Virus record (IMG/VR): IMGVR_UViG_3300037193_001807 | Coordinates: 1 to 25,251 of that record | Length of the DNA stretch: 25,251 bases | Source of the DNA: a virus | Reading direction: 5' to 3' (one strand) | Part shown: piece by piece, positions 1 through 6,081 of the stretch | How the letters are laid out: the number at the start of each line of letters is the position of its first letter | How positions within the stretch are numbered: the stretch's first letter is position 1 | Notes under the pieces: model-generated | Databases searched by the model: none | The model's input: the letters and a program-made list of their open reading frames with translations, nothing else | Told to the model about the DNA's origin: nothing | Made by a program: the position numbers and the translations under genes

Positions 1-2
1 GC

Positions 3-39
3 CGGCGGGCCCGGGTGAATCCCAACCTCGGGCCCGCCG
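3..39 (+). terminator. GC-rich hairpin at window start, probable terminator
   Basis: An 11-bp perfect stem (3-13 pairing with 29-39) encloses a 15-nt loop. No T-run follows, as is common for terminators of GC-rich actinobacteria and their phages. It probably ends the transcript of a gene lying to the left of the window. No coding region is recognised in 1-84. Confidence 0.5.
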
Positions 40-84
40 ACAGCGACAACCCCCCGACAGTCCAACGAAGAGGAGGCGATTCTG

Positions 85-138
85 GTGACAGCTCCCCAAC
101 AACCAGGCGCCCAACGGGCTGATGCCACATGTCCATGA
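85..138 (+). CDS. Possible 17-residue leader peptide upstream of the replication initiator
   Basis: A GTG at 85 follows a consensus AGGAGG (71-76) with 8-nt spacing, the best ribosome site in this region, but the frame closes after 17 codons at TGA 136-138. That stop overlaps an in-frame ATG (135-137) of the initiator gene in the same 4-nt ATGA arrangement used by later gene pairs. The simplest reading is that ribosomes load at 71-76, translate this short peptide and re-initiate at 135. The peptide has no recognisable motif. Alternatively the Shine-Dalgarno serves the initiator directly from a distance that would be unusually long (about 52 nt). The reading is inferred from signals only. Confidence 0.4.
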   Translation: MTAPQQPGAQRADATCP

Positions 139-1037
139 AACCCGACTACCGCGAGTTCATCCGGGTGTCAGTCGACCTCCCGCTGAACCCGAAGCTCGCC
201 GTGATCGACGAACCCGCCGCCGGCTGGGCCTACGTCGTGGCGCTCTGCTACTGCGGGCAGAACCTCACCGACGGGTCGTTCCCCATGCCGGTCGTGCTGC
301 GCCTCGCTGGCGTGAAGACGACTGTGGCCCGGCTGCTGGTCGACGTCGGTCTGTGGCACGAGACCGGCCACACGTGCGAGCGCTGCCCGCAGCCGATGGC
401 CGGCATGGGTGTGGTGCACGACTACCTCGCTCACCAGCGGTCGGCCGAGGAAGCGAAGACCCTCAGGGATGCCCGCCGGGACGCGGGCAGGAAGGGCGCA
501 GCCAGCCGATGGTCTAGCAACCGGGATGGCAAACGCCATAGCAAGAGCCATGCAACTGCCATGACAAACGGATGGCAAGGCGATGGCGAAACGATGGCAG
601 AGGTAGAGGTAGAGGAAGAACAGAAGAAGACTTCGTCTTCTTCCCCCGCGTCGGCGGAGCCGCCACGGGACGATGTCGACCAGCTCGTGGCCTGTCTTCG
701 TGATCGGCTCCGAGAGAACGAGTTCAAGCTCCCGGCGTCGTTCCAGGAGTGGCGGCGCCACGCCCGCCTCCTCCTCGACCGCGACGGCCGCGATCTCAGC
801 CAGGCGTTGCGGCTCATCGACTGGGCCACCAGCCATCACTTCTGGATGGGCAACATCCGCTCGATGGGCAAGTTCCGCGCCCAGTACGACACCTTGATCA
901 CCCAGGCCAGGAACGAGTACCGGCAGGGCGCCAGCTCCCCGCAGCCCGCCAACCGCGTCGACGAATGGCAGCGGCTCAAGCAGACGGGCACCGATGGTCG
1001 GGCCCTCTTCGCGATCACGACGGGAGAGCAGCAGTGA
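129..1037 (+). CDS. Phage replication initiator protein (helix-turn-helix)
   Basis: The 302-residue product resembles actinophage replication initiator / replisome-organiser proteins. The N-terminal ~115 residues form a winged-helix-like DNA-binding domain (residues ~50-78 look like the helix-turn-helix). Residues ~125-180 are a low-complexity, charged and Ser-rich linker. Residues ~185-285 form a helical domain with the motif FWMGNIRSMGKFR, which is typical of the C-terminal domain of these initiators. The linker DNA carries a seven-copy ATGGC/GCCAT array followed by a purine tract, a layout like the origin inside phage lambda gene O. The start may be ATG 129 or ATG 135; the second forms an ATGA overlap with the leader peptide. 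The gene ends in TGATG with the next gene, implying translational coupling. Function is inferred from architecture, not from a database match. Confidence 0.75.
   Translation: MSMKPDYREFIRVSVDLPLNPKLAVIDEPAAGWAYVVALCYCGQNLTDGSFPMPVVLRLAGVKTTVARLLVDVGLWHETGHTCERCPQPMAGMGVVHDYLAHQRSAEEAKTLRDARRDAGRKGAASRWSSNRDGKRHSKSHATAMTNGWQGDGETMAEVEVEEEQKKTSSSSPASAEPPRDDVDQLVACLRDRLRENEFKLPASFQEWRRHARLLLDRDGRDLSQALRLIDWATSHHFWMGNIRSMGKFRAQYDTLITQARNEYRQGASSPQPANRVDEWQRLKQTGTDGRALFAITTGEQQ
526..598. repeat. Seven-copy ATGGC/GCCAT iteron-like array inside the initiator gene, candidate replication origin
   Basis: ATGGC occurs at 526, 572, 583 and 594, and its complement GCCAT at 535, 547 and 558. Successive starts are 9, 12, 11, 14, 11 and 11 bp apart, close to one helical turn. 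Several forward copies share a longer core, GATGGC followed by A or G. Seven pentamers in 73 bp is far above chance for either strand. The array lies in DNA coding for the disordered linker, as the iterons of lambda ori lie within gene O. It is probably the binding site of the protein encoded around it. Confidence 0.6.
599..643 (+). other. Purine-rich tract ending in a small hairpin, next to the iteron-like array
   Basis: From 599 to 630 the + strand is almost entirely A and G (only two T and one C), with short GTAGAG repeats, in a genome that is otherwise GC-rich. It ends in a 9-bp perfect inverted repeat (623-631 with 635-643, 3-nt loop). A strand-asymmetric, easily melted stretch beside iterons is the arrangement of lambda-type origins, so this could be the unwinding element. 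It also encodes the Glu/Lys/Ser-rich linker, which could explain part of the bias. Confidence 0.45.
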
Positions 1038-1540
1038 TGACTCATGACGAGGTCGTGGATCTGCTCACGGCCATCAGCGCCTACGACAACCGCAAGGCCA
1101 ACCCTGCCTCGGTGCTGGCGTGGGGCAAGGCGGCGGAGCTTGGCCGGTGGACGCTCCACGAGGCGCTCGAGGCCGTCCATGAGCACTTCTCCGAGAACCC
1201 GGACTACCTGATGCCGGCGCACGTCACGGCACGGGTGAAGGCGGCCCGCCAGGACCGGGCTTTGCGCGACGAGGCTCTCGCGCTCGAGGCCGCCCCTGTC
1301 GACCCCGCGGCAGCCGAGCGGATCCAGCGGATCGTCGGGGAGCTCGCGCAGTCGATGGGCTGGTCGGAGGAACGCCGGGACCGGAAGGGGTTCGCGCTGC
1401 GGGTGGCGTGCCCGCACTGTTCCGCGCCGGTGGGTGTCCGCTGCACGTCCCCGTCGTCTGGGAAGCCGTTGAAGGAGTCGGCGTGTCACCCGTCGCGTGC
1501 GGAGCTGTTGGCCGAGCACCTGCGCGGGGAGGCGTCGTGA
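1037..1540 (+). CDS. Putative helicase-loader-like protein (G39P-like) with C-terminal zinc finger
   Basis: The start is ATG 1037, inside the TGATG junction with the initiator gene; this gives 167 residues. Residues ~1-75 are helical and follow the pattern of phage G39P-type helicase loaders: a helix, an Ala-Trp helix ([13 protein letters not shown]), then a Pro-containing turn before [10 protein letters not shown]. Residues ~115-150 carry a CPHC...C...H-P-S-R zinc-finger-like motif common in actinobacterial phage proteins. Its place directly behind the initiator fits a replication accessory that brings the host helicase to the origin, as lambda P or SPP1 gp39 do. The assignment is by pattern only; a generic zinc-finger protein remains possible. 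Confidence 0.55.
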   Translation: MTHDEVVDLLTAISAYDNRKANPASVLAWGKAAELGRWTLHEALEAVHEHFSENPDYLMPAHVTARVKAARQDRALRDEALALEAAPVDPAAAERIQRIVGELAQSMGWSEERRDRKGFALRVACPHCSAPVGVRCTSPSSGKPLKESACHPSRAELLAEHLRGEAS

Positions 1541-1911
1541 GGATCCTCGTCACCGGGTCACGGAACTGGACGAACCGATACGCGATCCGCGAGGCGATCA
1601 AGGCAGCAGTTGCGGCCAGCGGGCGGTCCATCAGCGACAACGAGGTGACGGTCGTCCACGGCGCCGCTCGTGGGGCGGACACGCTCGCCGCGTCTGCCGC
1701 GTTTGAGCTCGCCTACCGGGACGAGCCGCATCCTGCTGATTGGGAGCGCTACGGGAAGCGCGCTGGCTACGTCCGCAACGCGGAGATGGTCAACCTGGGG
1801 GCGGATGTGTGTCTGGCCTTCCCGCTCGGTGAGTCTCGCGGCACCCGCCACTGCATGCGCGAGGCGGAGAAGGCCGGCATTCCGGTCGTCGTCCACGAGG
1901 CAACGTCGTGA
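1537..1911 (+). CDS. DUF2493 / SLOG-family (YspA-like) nucleotide-binding protein
   Basis: The GTG at 1537 overlaps the preceding stop as GTGA; the product has 124 residues. The N-terminus has the Rossmann-like strand and turn [10 protein letters not shown], followed by [13 protein letters not shown] and [17 protein letters not shown], then a C-terminal [21 protein letters not shown] segment. These are the hallmark motifs of DUF2493, a SLOG-superfamily domain related to DprA and LOG proteins and predicted to bind nucleotides or nucleotide-derived ligands. It is widespread in actinophages but its role there is not established. It sits in the replication operon, translationally coupled on both sides. 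Confidence 0.85.
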   Translation: MRILVTGSRNWTNRYAIREAIKAAVAASGRSISDNEVTVVHGAARGADTLAASAAFELAYRDEPHPADWERYGKRAGYVRNAEMVNLGADVCLAFPLGESRGTRHCMREAEKAGIPVVVHEATS

Positions 1912-2195
1912 CCCGCCGGCAGATCCCCTCCTCGTTGCGTCGTCCTCCTGGTGTGCGTTCGGGGCAGGTGTTGTGGGAGGCGTGCTGCGCTGGCCGTGAA
2001 CCGGCCGAGGCCCTGGACCCGCGGGACCGGGAGGACCTCGTCGCAGGGCTCGTGGAGTGCGGCTGGACGGATGTGGAGGTCGCCGTCCACACCCGCATGT
2101 CGACGTACACGGCTGCGCGGATCCGGGATCGGGTCGGGGCCCGCCCGAACTTCGACTGGGACCACATCTCAGCTGCGTTGATGAGGTCGGCATGA
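1908..2195 (+). CDS. Small helix-turn-helix protein
   Basis: The GTG at 1908 overlaps the upstream stop as GTGA; the product has 95 residues. Residues ~48-75 (a Gly-Trp-Thr helix, then a second helix ending in RIRDRVG) look like a helix-turn-helix of the kind that reads 'is every step permitted in this context' motifs in small phage regulators. Arg-rich N-terminus. Possibly a transcriptional regulator of the early operon. There is no closer family recognition. Confidence 0.65.
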   Translation: MTRRQIPSSLRRPPGVRSGQVLWEACCAGREPAEALDPRDREDLVAGLVECGWTDVEVAVHTRMSTYTAARIRDRVGARPNFDWDHISAALMRSA

Positions 2196-2257
2196 GTCCC
2201 GGCCTTGCACGACGTCACGGCGTCAACCCGCCCACCACCCTCACAGACAGGACACCC

Positions 2258-2461
2258 ATGACCGACACCGCAGAGCAGTCCGCGTTGCGTGTCACCGTCG
2301 AGGACCTCAAGACCGGAGACGTGCAGACCGCCTACGTGCCGCTGCACGACTACGTGATCATCGCGACCGGCGACTGCCACTACAGCGTCCAGGCCTACCC
2401 CCGTACGGGAACGCACCAGATCACAGTGAAGGGCCGGAAGCCGAGCCGAGGTGCCGCGTGA
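2258..2461 (+). CDS. Small conserved-type phage protein, unknown function
   Basis: A 67-residue protein beginning MTDTAEQS. It is beta-rich with a GDV...YVPLHDYVIIATGDC segment and a C-terminal GTHQITVKGRK motif, a form seen in many actinophage small proteins of unknown function. ATG 2258 is chosen because the family-like sequence begins there and a weak AGGA lies about 8 nt upstream. ATG 2192 is an alternative: it forms an ATGA overlap with the previous gene, in keeping with the rest of this operon, but adds 22 residues that look untranslated. The 3' end overlaps the next gene by GTGA. Confidence 0.65.
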   Translation: MTDTAEQSALRVTVEDLKTGDVQTAYVPLHDYVIIATGDCHYSVQAYPRTGTHQITVKGRKPSRGAA

Positions 2462-2598
2462 TCGCCCACGTCTTCCCCTGTCAGCGTTGCGGTCTGCTAC
2501 CCGCCGACCCCAACGACCTCAACCCCCGCCACCGGGCTGGGGCGCGGCGCAGGTTTGAGCGGCGCTGGGTCCGCAACGACTGGTGGAACGCCGCATGA
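2458..2598 (+). CDS. 46-residue Cys-pair microprotein
   Basis: GTG 2458 overlaps the upstream stop (GTGA), and the stop at 2596-2598 overlaps the next ATG (ATGA), so it is bracketed on both sides by 4-nt couplings. The peptide has a CQRC knuckle near the N-terminus and a basic, Trp-rich C-terminal half (RRRFERRW, DWW). With only one Cys pair it could bind zinc as a dimer or with a partner. Its reality rests on the coupling pattern and on codon use. Function unknown. Confidence 0.55.
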   Translation: MIAHVFPCQRCGLLPADPNDLNPRHRAGARRRFERRWVRNDWWNAA

Positions 2599-2855
2599 AC
2601 GAGCAAGCCGTCCGCATCCAGCCCGTCGAACCCGAGCCGCCAAAGCTCCGCGTCCTGATCGTCCAGGTCGTAGCCAGGTTCGCCAGCATCGCGTTCCTCG
2701 GTGGCCTGTTCCTGATGCTCGGGGTGAACACCGCGCACGACCTGTACCCGGTCATCGCGGCTGTCGACTACTGGCAGGCCGTCTGGCTCACCCTCGGCCT
2801 GTACATGGTCGGTGGGGCGTTTAAGCGGACCCCGTGGAAGTGGGCCGCCCGATGA
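2595..2855 (+). CDS. Small two-helix membrane protein
   Basis: The 86-residue product starts at ATG 2595, overlapping the upstream stop. A Pro-rich N-terminus is followed by two hydrophobic segments (residues ~25-42 around VARFASIAFLGGLFLML, and ~52-70 around WQAVWLTLGLYMVGG), with a basic C-terminus RTPWKWAAR. Both ends are probably cytoplasmic. It lies in the replication-side operon, so a host-takeover or exclusion role is conceivable, but nothing in the sequence fixes it. The 3' end overlaps the next gene by ATGA. Confidence 0.65.
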   Translation: MNEQAVRIQPVEPEPPKLRVLIVQVVARFASIAFLGGLFLMLGVNTAHDLYPVIAAVDYWQAVWLTLGLYMVGGAFKRTPWKWAAR

Positions 2856-3106
2856 CCGACCTCGAGCTGGAAGCCCGGCTCCGCGAGGTCCTGGTCGCCG
2901 CCCAGGCCAGGTTCCGGAAGCAGCGCGGCATGGGTGTCATCGTCACCCCGATCATCCCCAACCCCCTCATCGACCAGTTCGCCGCCGGGTTGGCACCGGT
3001 GCTGCGGGACCTGGTCCGGGAAGTCGTCGCCGTCGACCTGGAGCCCGAGGTGCGCAGGCTGGCGGCCGAGGTCACCATCCGCGAACTGGACCGGAGGTCG
3101 TCGTGA
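2852..3106 (+). CDS. Small hypothetical protein, helical
   Basis: ATG 2852 overlaps the upstream stop as ATGA and gives 84 residues. It is mostly predicted helix: an acidic N-terminal helix (DLELEARLREVLVAAQARF), a short hydrophobic loop with Pro residues (VIVTPIIPNPLIDQF), then a Leu/Val/Glu-rich helix. No domain is recognised. It belongs to the coupled chain of small early genes and overlaps the next by GTGA. Confidence 0.6.
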   Translation: MTDLELEARLREVLVAAQARFRKQRGMGVIVTPIIPNPLIDQFAAGLAPVLRDLVREVVAVDLEPEVRRLAAEVTIRELDRRSS

Positions 3107-3264
3107 CCGCCGAAGACCAGCAGCACATCCGCGGCATCGTCGTCGGGGAACTCCTCGCGGAACGCGACCAACTCCGCCGTTGGCTCCTCGCGGTCTCACT
3201 TGGCCGGGCCACGAAGGAAACCCACGCCGAGATCCGCGACTACCTCCGCAAGATCGGATGGTGA
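3103..3264 (+). CDS. 53-residue helical protein, unknown
   Basis: GTG 3103 overlaps the stop of the previous gene (GTGA). The peptide is one long amphipathic helical run (IVVGELLAERDQLRRWLLAV) plus a second helix, possibly a small coiled coil. Phage genomes often carry such proteins between replication genes; no function can be assigned. Confidence 0.5.
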   Translation: MTAEDQQHIRGIVVGELLAERDQLRRWLLAVSLGRATKETHAEIRDYLRKIGW

Positions 3265-3267
3265 GTC

Positions 3268-3387
3268 GTGACTGACGAGCCGTGCCGGCCTGCCTGCCCC
3301 ATCTGCACCGACACCACCCCACCGCAGGAGTGGGACGCACCCTGGCCCGCATTCAGGTGGAGCCCCGAACTGGAGGACGTCGAGTGA
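3268..3387 (+). CDS. 39-residue Cys-rich microprotein
   Basis: The GTG at 3268 lies 3 nt after the previous stop, and the frame ends at TGA 3385-3387, overlapping the next start as GTGA. It has three cysteines in a C-x3-C-x2-C pattern at the N-terminus, then a Pro/Trp-rich acidic tail. It may be a tiny metal-binding peptide. Support comes from gene packing and codon use only; it is too short for homology. Confidence 0.45.
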   Translation: MTDEPCRPACPICTDTTPPQEWDAPWPAFRWSPELEDVE

Positions 3388-3875
3388 CCGTCGCGAAGAC
3401 TCGCGCCCAGCTCGGCCGGATGTCCCGCAACAAGGGCGCAAAGGCCGAACGCGACCTCGTCGCATACCTCCGCATGGTCGGCTTCGGGGGAGCGGAACGG
3501 GCGGTTCGCACCGGCTACCGAACGAAGAGTCGCATCGCAGCAGACCCGGGAGACATCACCGGCACACCCGGGATCGTGTGGTCGGTCAAGGACGCGGCCG
3601 TCGAACGGATCGATGCCTGGCTCGACGAGCTCGACGCCATGGCCGCTGACCCGAGACTCCCAGTCGACGACGTCCGCCTTCTCGTTCACAAGCGCAAGGG
3701 CCACGCCATCCCCGACAAGTGGTGGTGCTGGCTGCGGCTCTGCACGCTCCAGCAGATCACCGACGCCGAAAGCAACATCGCGCCGTTCGAGTGGGCCATG
3801 CCTGTCCGCATGGAACTGGGCCACGTGATCGACGTCCTCCACGCCGCCGGCTACGGCGACCCGACCGAGCCCTGA
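3384..3875 (+). CDS. Putative PD-(D/E)XK-fold nuclease, Holliday-junction-resolvase-like
   Basis: The 163-residue product begins at GTG 3384 (GTGA overlap); ATG 3420 is an alternative. The N-terminal SRNKGAKAERDLVAYLR helix with Glu22, the DPGDITG turn with Asp57 and the strand ending in Lys69 (IVWSVKD) have the order of the PD-(D/E)XK nuclease core used by phage resolvases and VRR-NUC-type enzymes. The acidic residue expected two places before Lys69 is a serine here (Ser67), so activity would need another acid such as Asp54 or Asp70. Location at the end of the replication operon fits recombination or branch clearance. A strong hairpin follows the stop codon. Confidence 0.6.
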   Translation: MTVAKTRAQLGRMSRNKGAKAERDLVAYLRMVGFGGAERAVRTGYRTKSRIAADPGDITGTPGIVWSVKDAAVERIDAWLDELDAMAADPRLPVDDVRLLVHKRKGHAIPDKWWCWLRLCTLQQITDAESNIAPFEWAMPVRMELGHVIDVLHAAGYGDPTEP

Positions 3876-3901
3876 GATCCCCCAGACGCCTCCGGGGGAT
3901 C
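3876..3901 (+). terminator. Hairpin terminator after the nuclease gene
   Basis: An 8-bp perfect stem (3876-3883 with 3894-3901) with a 10-nt loop starts at the base after the nuclease gene's stop codon. No U-tract follows. The next ~117 nt (3902-4018) contain no gene, only C/A-rich sequence ending in the ribosome site of the next gene. Confidence 0.55.
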
Positions 3902-4018
3902 CCCACACACGCAGGAACCCCCGCCAGGCCGCCACAGACGCAACCAGACGGCAAAACGAGGCATCAACAAGCAACCCGCACCACCAGCAACCGCCCCACA
4001 CCGCTACGGAGGACCCCC

Positions 4019-4273
4019 GTGACCCACCTCAGCGCCATCAGCGGACCCGACAACCCCACCCTGCGTAAGCCCCCCAACGAGAAACTCCGCGCCTGGGCCT
4101 GGTGCGTCGGCATCGTCAGCATCTTCGCCACCGCCACCGTCGCCATCGGAACCATCGCCGTCATCGCCGTCCTCAACCTCGGCACCATCCCTGGCCTGAT
4201 CATCATGTTCGTGCTGTTCTGCATCGCCTTCGGCACCGTCATCTGGCTCGGCAACGGCAAGCAGCGCCCATGA
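4019..4273 (+). CDS. Small two-helix membrane protein
   Basis: GTG 4019 follows GGAGG (4008-4012) with 6-nt spacing and gives 84 residues. A polar N-terminus of about 25 residues precedes two hydrophobic helices (residues ~28-52 and ~57-77) and a short basic tail. The first restart of translation after the hairpin at 3876-3901, so it may open a second transcription unit. Its role is unknown; the size would fit a holin-like or exclusion protein, but no lysin gene is near. It overlaps the next gene by ATGA. Confidence 0.65.
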   Translation: MTHLSAISGPDNPTLRKPPNEKLRAWAWCVGIVSIFATATVAIGTIAVIAVLNLGTIPGLIIMFVLFCIAFGTVIWLGNGKQRP

Positions 4274-4470
4274 CCACCCCGAACGTCGACCCCAACGCGG
4301 TCACTGCCGAATCCCACCCCGCTGGCCTCGTCCCGCGCCGCCAGCTGGCCCGCGCCGAGCGCCAGCGCGACGAACTCCTGGCCGCAGCGAAGGACATGCT
4401 CTCGTGCGCGAACCTGGACAACCGGGCGCGTCTTCGGGATGTCGTCGCCCGCATCGAGGCCGACACATAG
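4270..4470 (+). CDS. 66-residue helical hypothetical protein
   Basis: ATG 4270 overlaps the upstream stop (ATGA). After a Pro-containing N-terminus the protein is helical and charged (RRQLARAERQRDELLAAAKD), likely a short coiled coil, with one cysteine. A perfect 13-bp hairpin lies 4 nt after its stop, marking the end of the two-gene unit with the membrane protein. Function unknown. Confidence 0.55.
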   Translation: MTTPNVDPNAVTAESHPAGLVPRRQLARAERQRDELLAAAKDMLSCANLDNRARLRDVVARIEADT

Positions 4471-4474
4471 AAGA

Positions 4475-4509
4475 GGGCCTCGCCGCGGATCAGCAACGCG
4501 GCGAGGCCC
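4475..4509 (+). terminator. 13-bp perfect-stem hairpin terminator
   Basis: Bases 4475-4487 pair perfectly with 4497-4509 around a 9-nt loop, 4 nt after the upstream stop codon. It is a strong GC-rich stem without a U-tract, as expected in this type of genome. The following 4510-4602 has no convincing gene or promoter apart from the ribosome site of the next gene. Confidence 0.65.
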
Positions 4510-4602
4510 ATACCTGCGGCAACGACTGTGACGGGTCGCTATGTGGGAGCGCGCAGGGCCCTCGTCCAGGCGGACGGACTCTACCCCGGAGGAGCGACCG
4601 CC

Positions 4603-5415
4603 GTGCCCGACACGCCCACCACCAACACCGGCTGCCAGGTGTGCAGCGCACCCACAGGCGACGCCGGCCAACTGTGCCGGACACACACCGACGACCTCAC
4701 CCGCGACCTTCAGACCGTCCCCGACCTCGTGCAGGAACTCGAGATCACCCGCACCCGACAGGCCCGCATCACCGCCGAGAAACACGGCGGCCGCTCCGCC
4801 GAACGGCCCCTGCCGTGGAACGAACACGCAGCAGCCTGCGCCTCCGACCTCAACACCACGTTGAACGCCTGGGCCCTCGACACCAGCCGACTCGCCGAGG
4901 ACGAACGCGACCACCTCGACGAACACCACTACACCGACACCACAGCCATCGCAGCCTGGCTCACCCGCAACCTCCCCACCCTCCGCCAACACCAAGAAGC
5001 CGGACAGGCATTCGACGAACTCACCCACGCCATCCGAGAAGCCAGGAGGGCAGTAGATCGACCGTTAGAGCGCATCTTCGCCGGACAGTGCCTCGAAGAA
5101 CACGAAGACGGCTGGGTGTGCCGGGAAGACCTCTACGCCGCACCCGGGAAGACCACAGCCACCTGCAAAGTCTGCGGAGCCCGACACGACATGGCCAAAC
5201 GCCGAGAGTGGATGCTGGCCTGCATCGAAGACCAGGTCGCCTACAGCGGACTTCTCGCCGGCCTCGTCTCCAACCTCGGGGTGCAGATCGGGTCGTCCAC
5301 CATCCGCCGGTACGCCTCAGCAGGCCGCATCAAGGTCATCTCGGTGGATGCGAAGCGCAGGCCGCTGTACCGCATCGGCGATGTCCTCGACGTGTTCCTC
5401 AAACGGGCAGCATGA
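4603..5415 (+). CDS. Zinc-binding protein with C-terminal MerR-like winged HTH
   Basis: GTG 4603 is chosen over an in-frame ATG at 4528 because GGAGGAG (4588-4594) lies 8 nt upstream; this gives 270 residues. The N-terminus has CQVC...LC..H, a small zinc knuckle. Residues ~35-150 are helical and polar. Residues ~165-195 hold a second zinc ribbon (C...C, then CKVCGARHD). The C-terminal ~55 residues (IGSSTIRRYASAGRIKVI, then a strand pair and VLDVFLKRAA) resemble a MerR/excisionase-type winged helix. Such proteins are common in actinophages as DNA-binding proteins of unknown target; the gene stands alone between hairpin 4475-4509 and the next small gene, so it may be a regulator. Confidence 0.75.
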   Translation: MPDTPTTNTGCQVCSAPTGDAGQLCRTHTDDLTRDLQTVPDLVQELEITRTRQARITAEKHGGRSAERPLPWNEHAAACASDLNTTLNAWALDTSRLAEDERDHLDEHHYTDTTAIAAWLTRNLPTLRQHQEAGQAFDELTHAIREARRAVDRPLERIFAGQCLEEHEDGWVCREDLYAAPGKTTATCKVCGARHDMAKRREWMLACIEDQVAYSGLLAGLVSNLGVQIGSSTIRRYASAGRIKVISVDAKRRPLYRIGDVLDVFLKRAA

Positions 5416-5422
5416 TGCAGCA

Positions 5423-5704
5423 GTGACTGACCAGCCGCTACTGATCATCGCCGACAACCACCGTGCCGCATGGAACTACGCCCGCGAGCACGATCTCGGC
5501 CCCGAGAGGCGGGCGTGGCGCTACGTCAGCCACGTGCGAGACGTACAGGGGCTAAAGCCGGGAACTTACGTGACGCTCTCGACCGGCGAGGCCACAGGCA
5601 AGGACCTCGAGGAGCGAATCGAGGTCGGACAGTACCTCCGCGCCGTCGGGTTCACCTACAGACCAGCTGTCAGCAGCGCTGCTACCACTGATCGCCCGAC
5701 TTGA
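5423..5704 (+). CDS. Hypothetical protein, alpha/beta, common phage type
   Basis: GTG 5423 lies 7 nt after the previous stop and gives 93 residues. The sequence begins with a hydrophobic strand (PLLIIADN), followed by a helix rich in aromatic and charged residues, then LKPGTYVTLSTGEA and a helix/strand end. The strand-helix-strand beginning suggests a small Rossmann-like fold. The last ~20 residues (SSAATTDRPT) are probably disordered. Function unknown. Confidence 0.6.
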   Translation: MTDQPLLIIADNHRAAWNYAREHDLGPERRAWRYVSHVRDVQGLKPGTYVTLSTGEATGKDLEERIEVGQYLRAVGFTYRPAVSSAATTDRPT

Positions 5705-5730
5705 CAAGAGCAAGGGGTGAACAGCAAGAT
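5701..5730 (+). promoter_or_regulatory. Possible sigma-70-type promoter in the 5704-5816 gap
   Basis: A consensus -35 TTGACA (5701-5706) begins at the stop codon of the upstream gene. With an 18-nt spacer the -10 would be CAAGAT (5725-5730), a weak match. The surrounding stretch is AT-richer than its neighbours. The hairpin 5745-5781 lies just downstream, so if real the transcript would carry a structured leader. The -35 may also be chance. Confidence 0.35.
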
Positions 5731-5744
5731 TCATAGAGTTCGCA

Positions 5745-5781
5745 GAAGGGTCCGCCCAGCACACGCCGGGTCGGGCCCTTC
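5745..5781 (+). terminator. Imperfect hairpin between small genes
   Basis: GAAGGG (5745-5750) pairs with CCCTTC at 5776-5781, and an inner GCCC/GGGT-type segment extends the stem around an ~10-nt loop, with a bulge and one wobble. A short TC stretch follows. It could be a terminator for 5423-5704 or a leader structure for the DUF6131-like gene downstream. Confidence 0.45.
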
Positions 5782-5815
5782 TCGCATGTCAGGACGACCA
5801 CATGGAGGCGACACC

Positions 5816-5968
5816 GTGATCGTGCTCGGCGTGATCCTCCTGGTCCTCGGCTGGGTCACCGGCATCAGCCTGCTCACCACCATCGGCGTCATCCTGCTCG
5901 TCGTCGGCGTGATCCTGTTCGCCCTCGGCGCCGCCGGACGCCCCGTCGGCGGACGGAACTGGTACTGA
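5816..5968 (+). CDS. DUF6131-like small membrane protein
   Basis: GTG 5816 follows GGAGG (5804-5808) with 7-nt spacing and yields 50 residues. The whole protein is two hydrophobic segments (IVLGVILLVLGWVTGISLL and IGVILLVVGVILFALGAAG) ending in GRPVGGRNWY. This matches the pattern I know for DUF6131, a short actinobacterial membrane protein family also carried by phages, of unknown function. A longer frame from 5717 lacks a ribosome site and is rejected. Confidence 0.75.
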   Translation: MIVLGVILLVLGWVTGISLLTTIGVILLVVGVILFALGAAGRPVGGRNWY

Positions 5969-5972
5969 CCGA

Positions 5973-6065
5973 GTGGACTTCCTGCGGCGCTACTGGCCGC
6001 CGCTGCTGGTCACCGTCCTACTCGTGACCGTGATCGCGGTCGGGGCCATCCTGGCGGCGACATGA
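5973..6065 (+). CDS. 30-residue single-span membrane microprotein
   Basis: A GTG at 5973, 4 nt after the DUF6131-like gene's stop, opens 30 codons. A short basic N-terminus (FLRRYW) is followed by one long hydrophobic helix (LLVTVLLVTVIAVGAILAA). Tight spacing and the clean topology support a real gene, but there is no strong ribosome site, so it would rely on coupling. Small one-span proteins in phages include spanin-, holin- and antiholin-like types; none can be named here. Confidence 0.5.
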   Translation: MDFLRRYWPPLLVTVLLVTVIAVGAILAAT

Positions 6066-6081
6066 CGTTCGGAGGTGCGCC

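Noticed and set aside
3964-5028. 354-residue open frame on the minus strand
   Set aside because: It is antisense to three well supported + strand genes and two hairpins; the long Gly/Val-rich frame is a by-product of high GC.
4404-5426. 340-residue open frame in another + frame
   Set aside because: Its Arg/Pro/His-rich translation is typical of an out-of-frame GC-rich shadow; the 4603-5415 frame has the ribosome site and domains.
5717-5815. Upstream extension of the DUF6131-like protein
   Set aside because: The extra 33 residues are basic and unlike the family, cover the hairpin 5745-5781, and lack a ribosome site.
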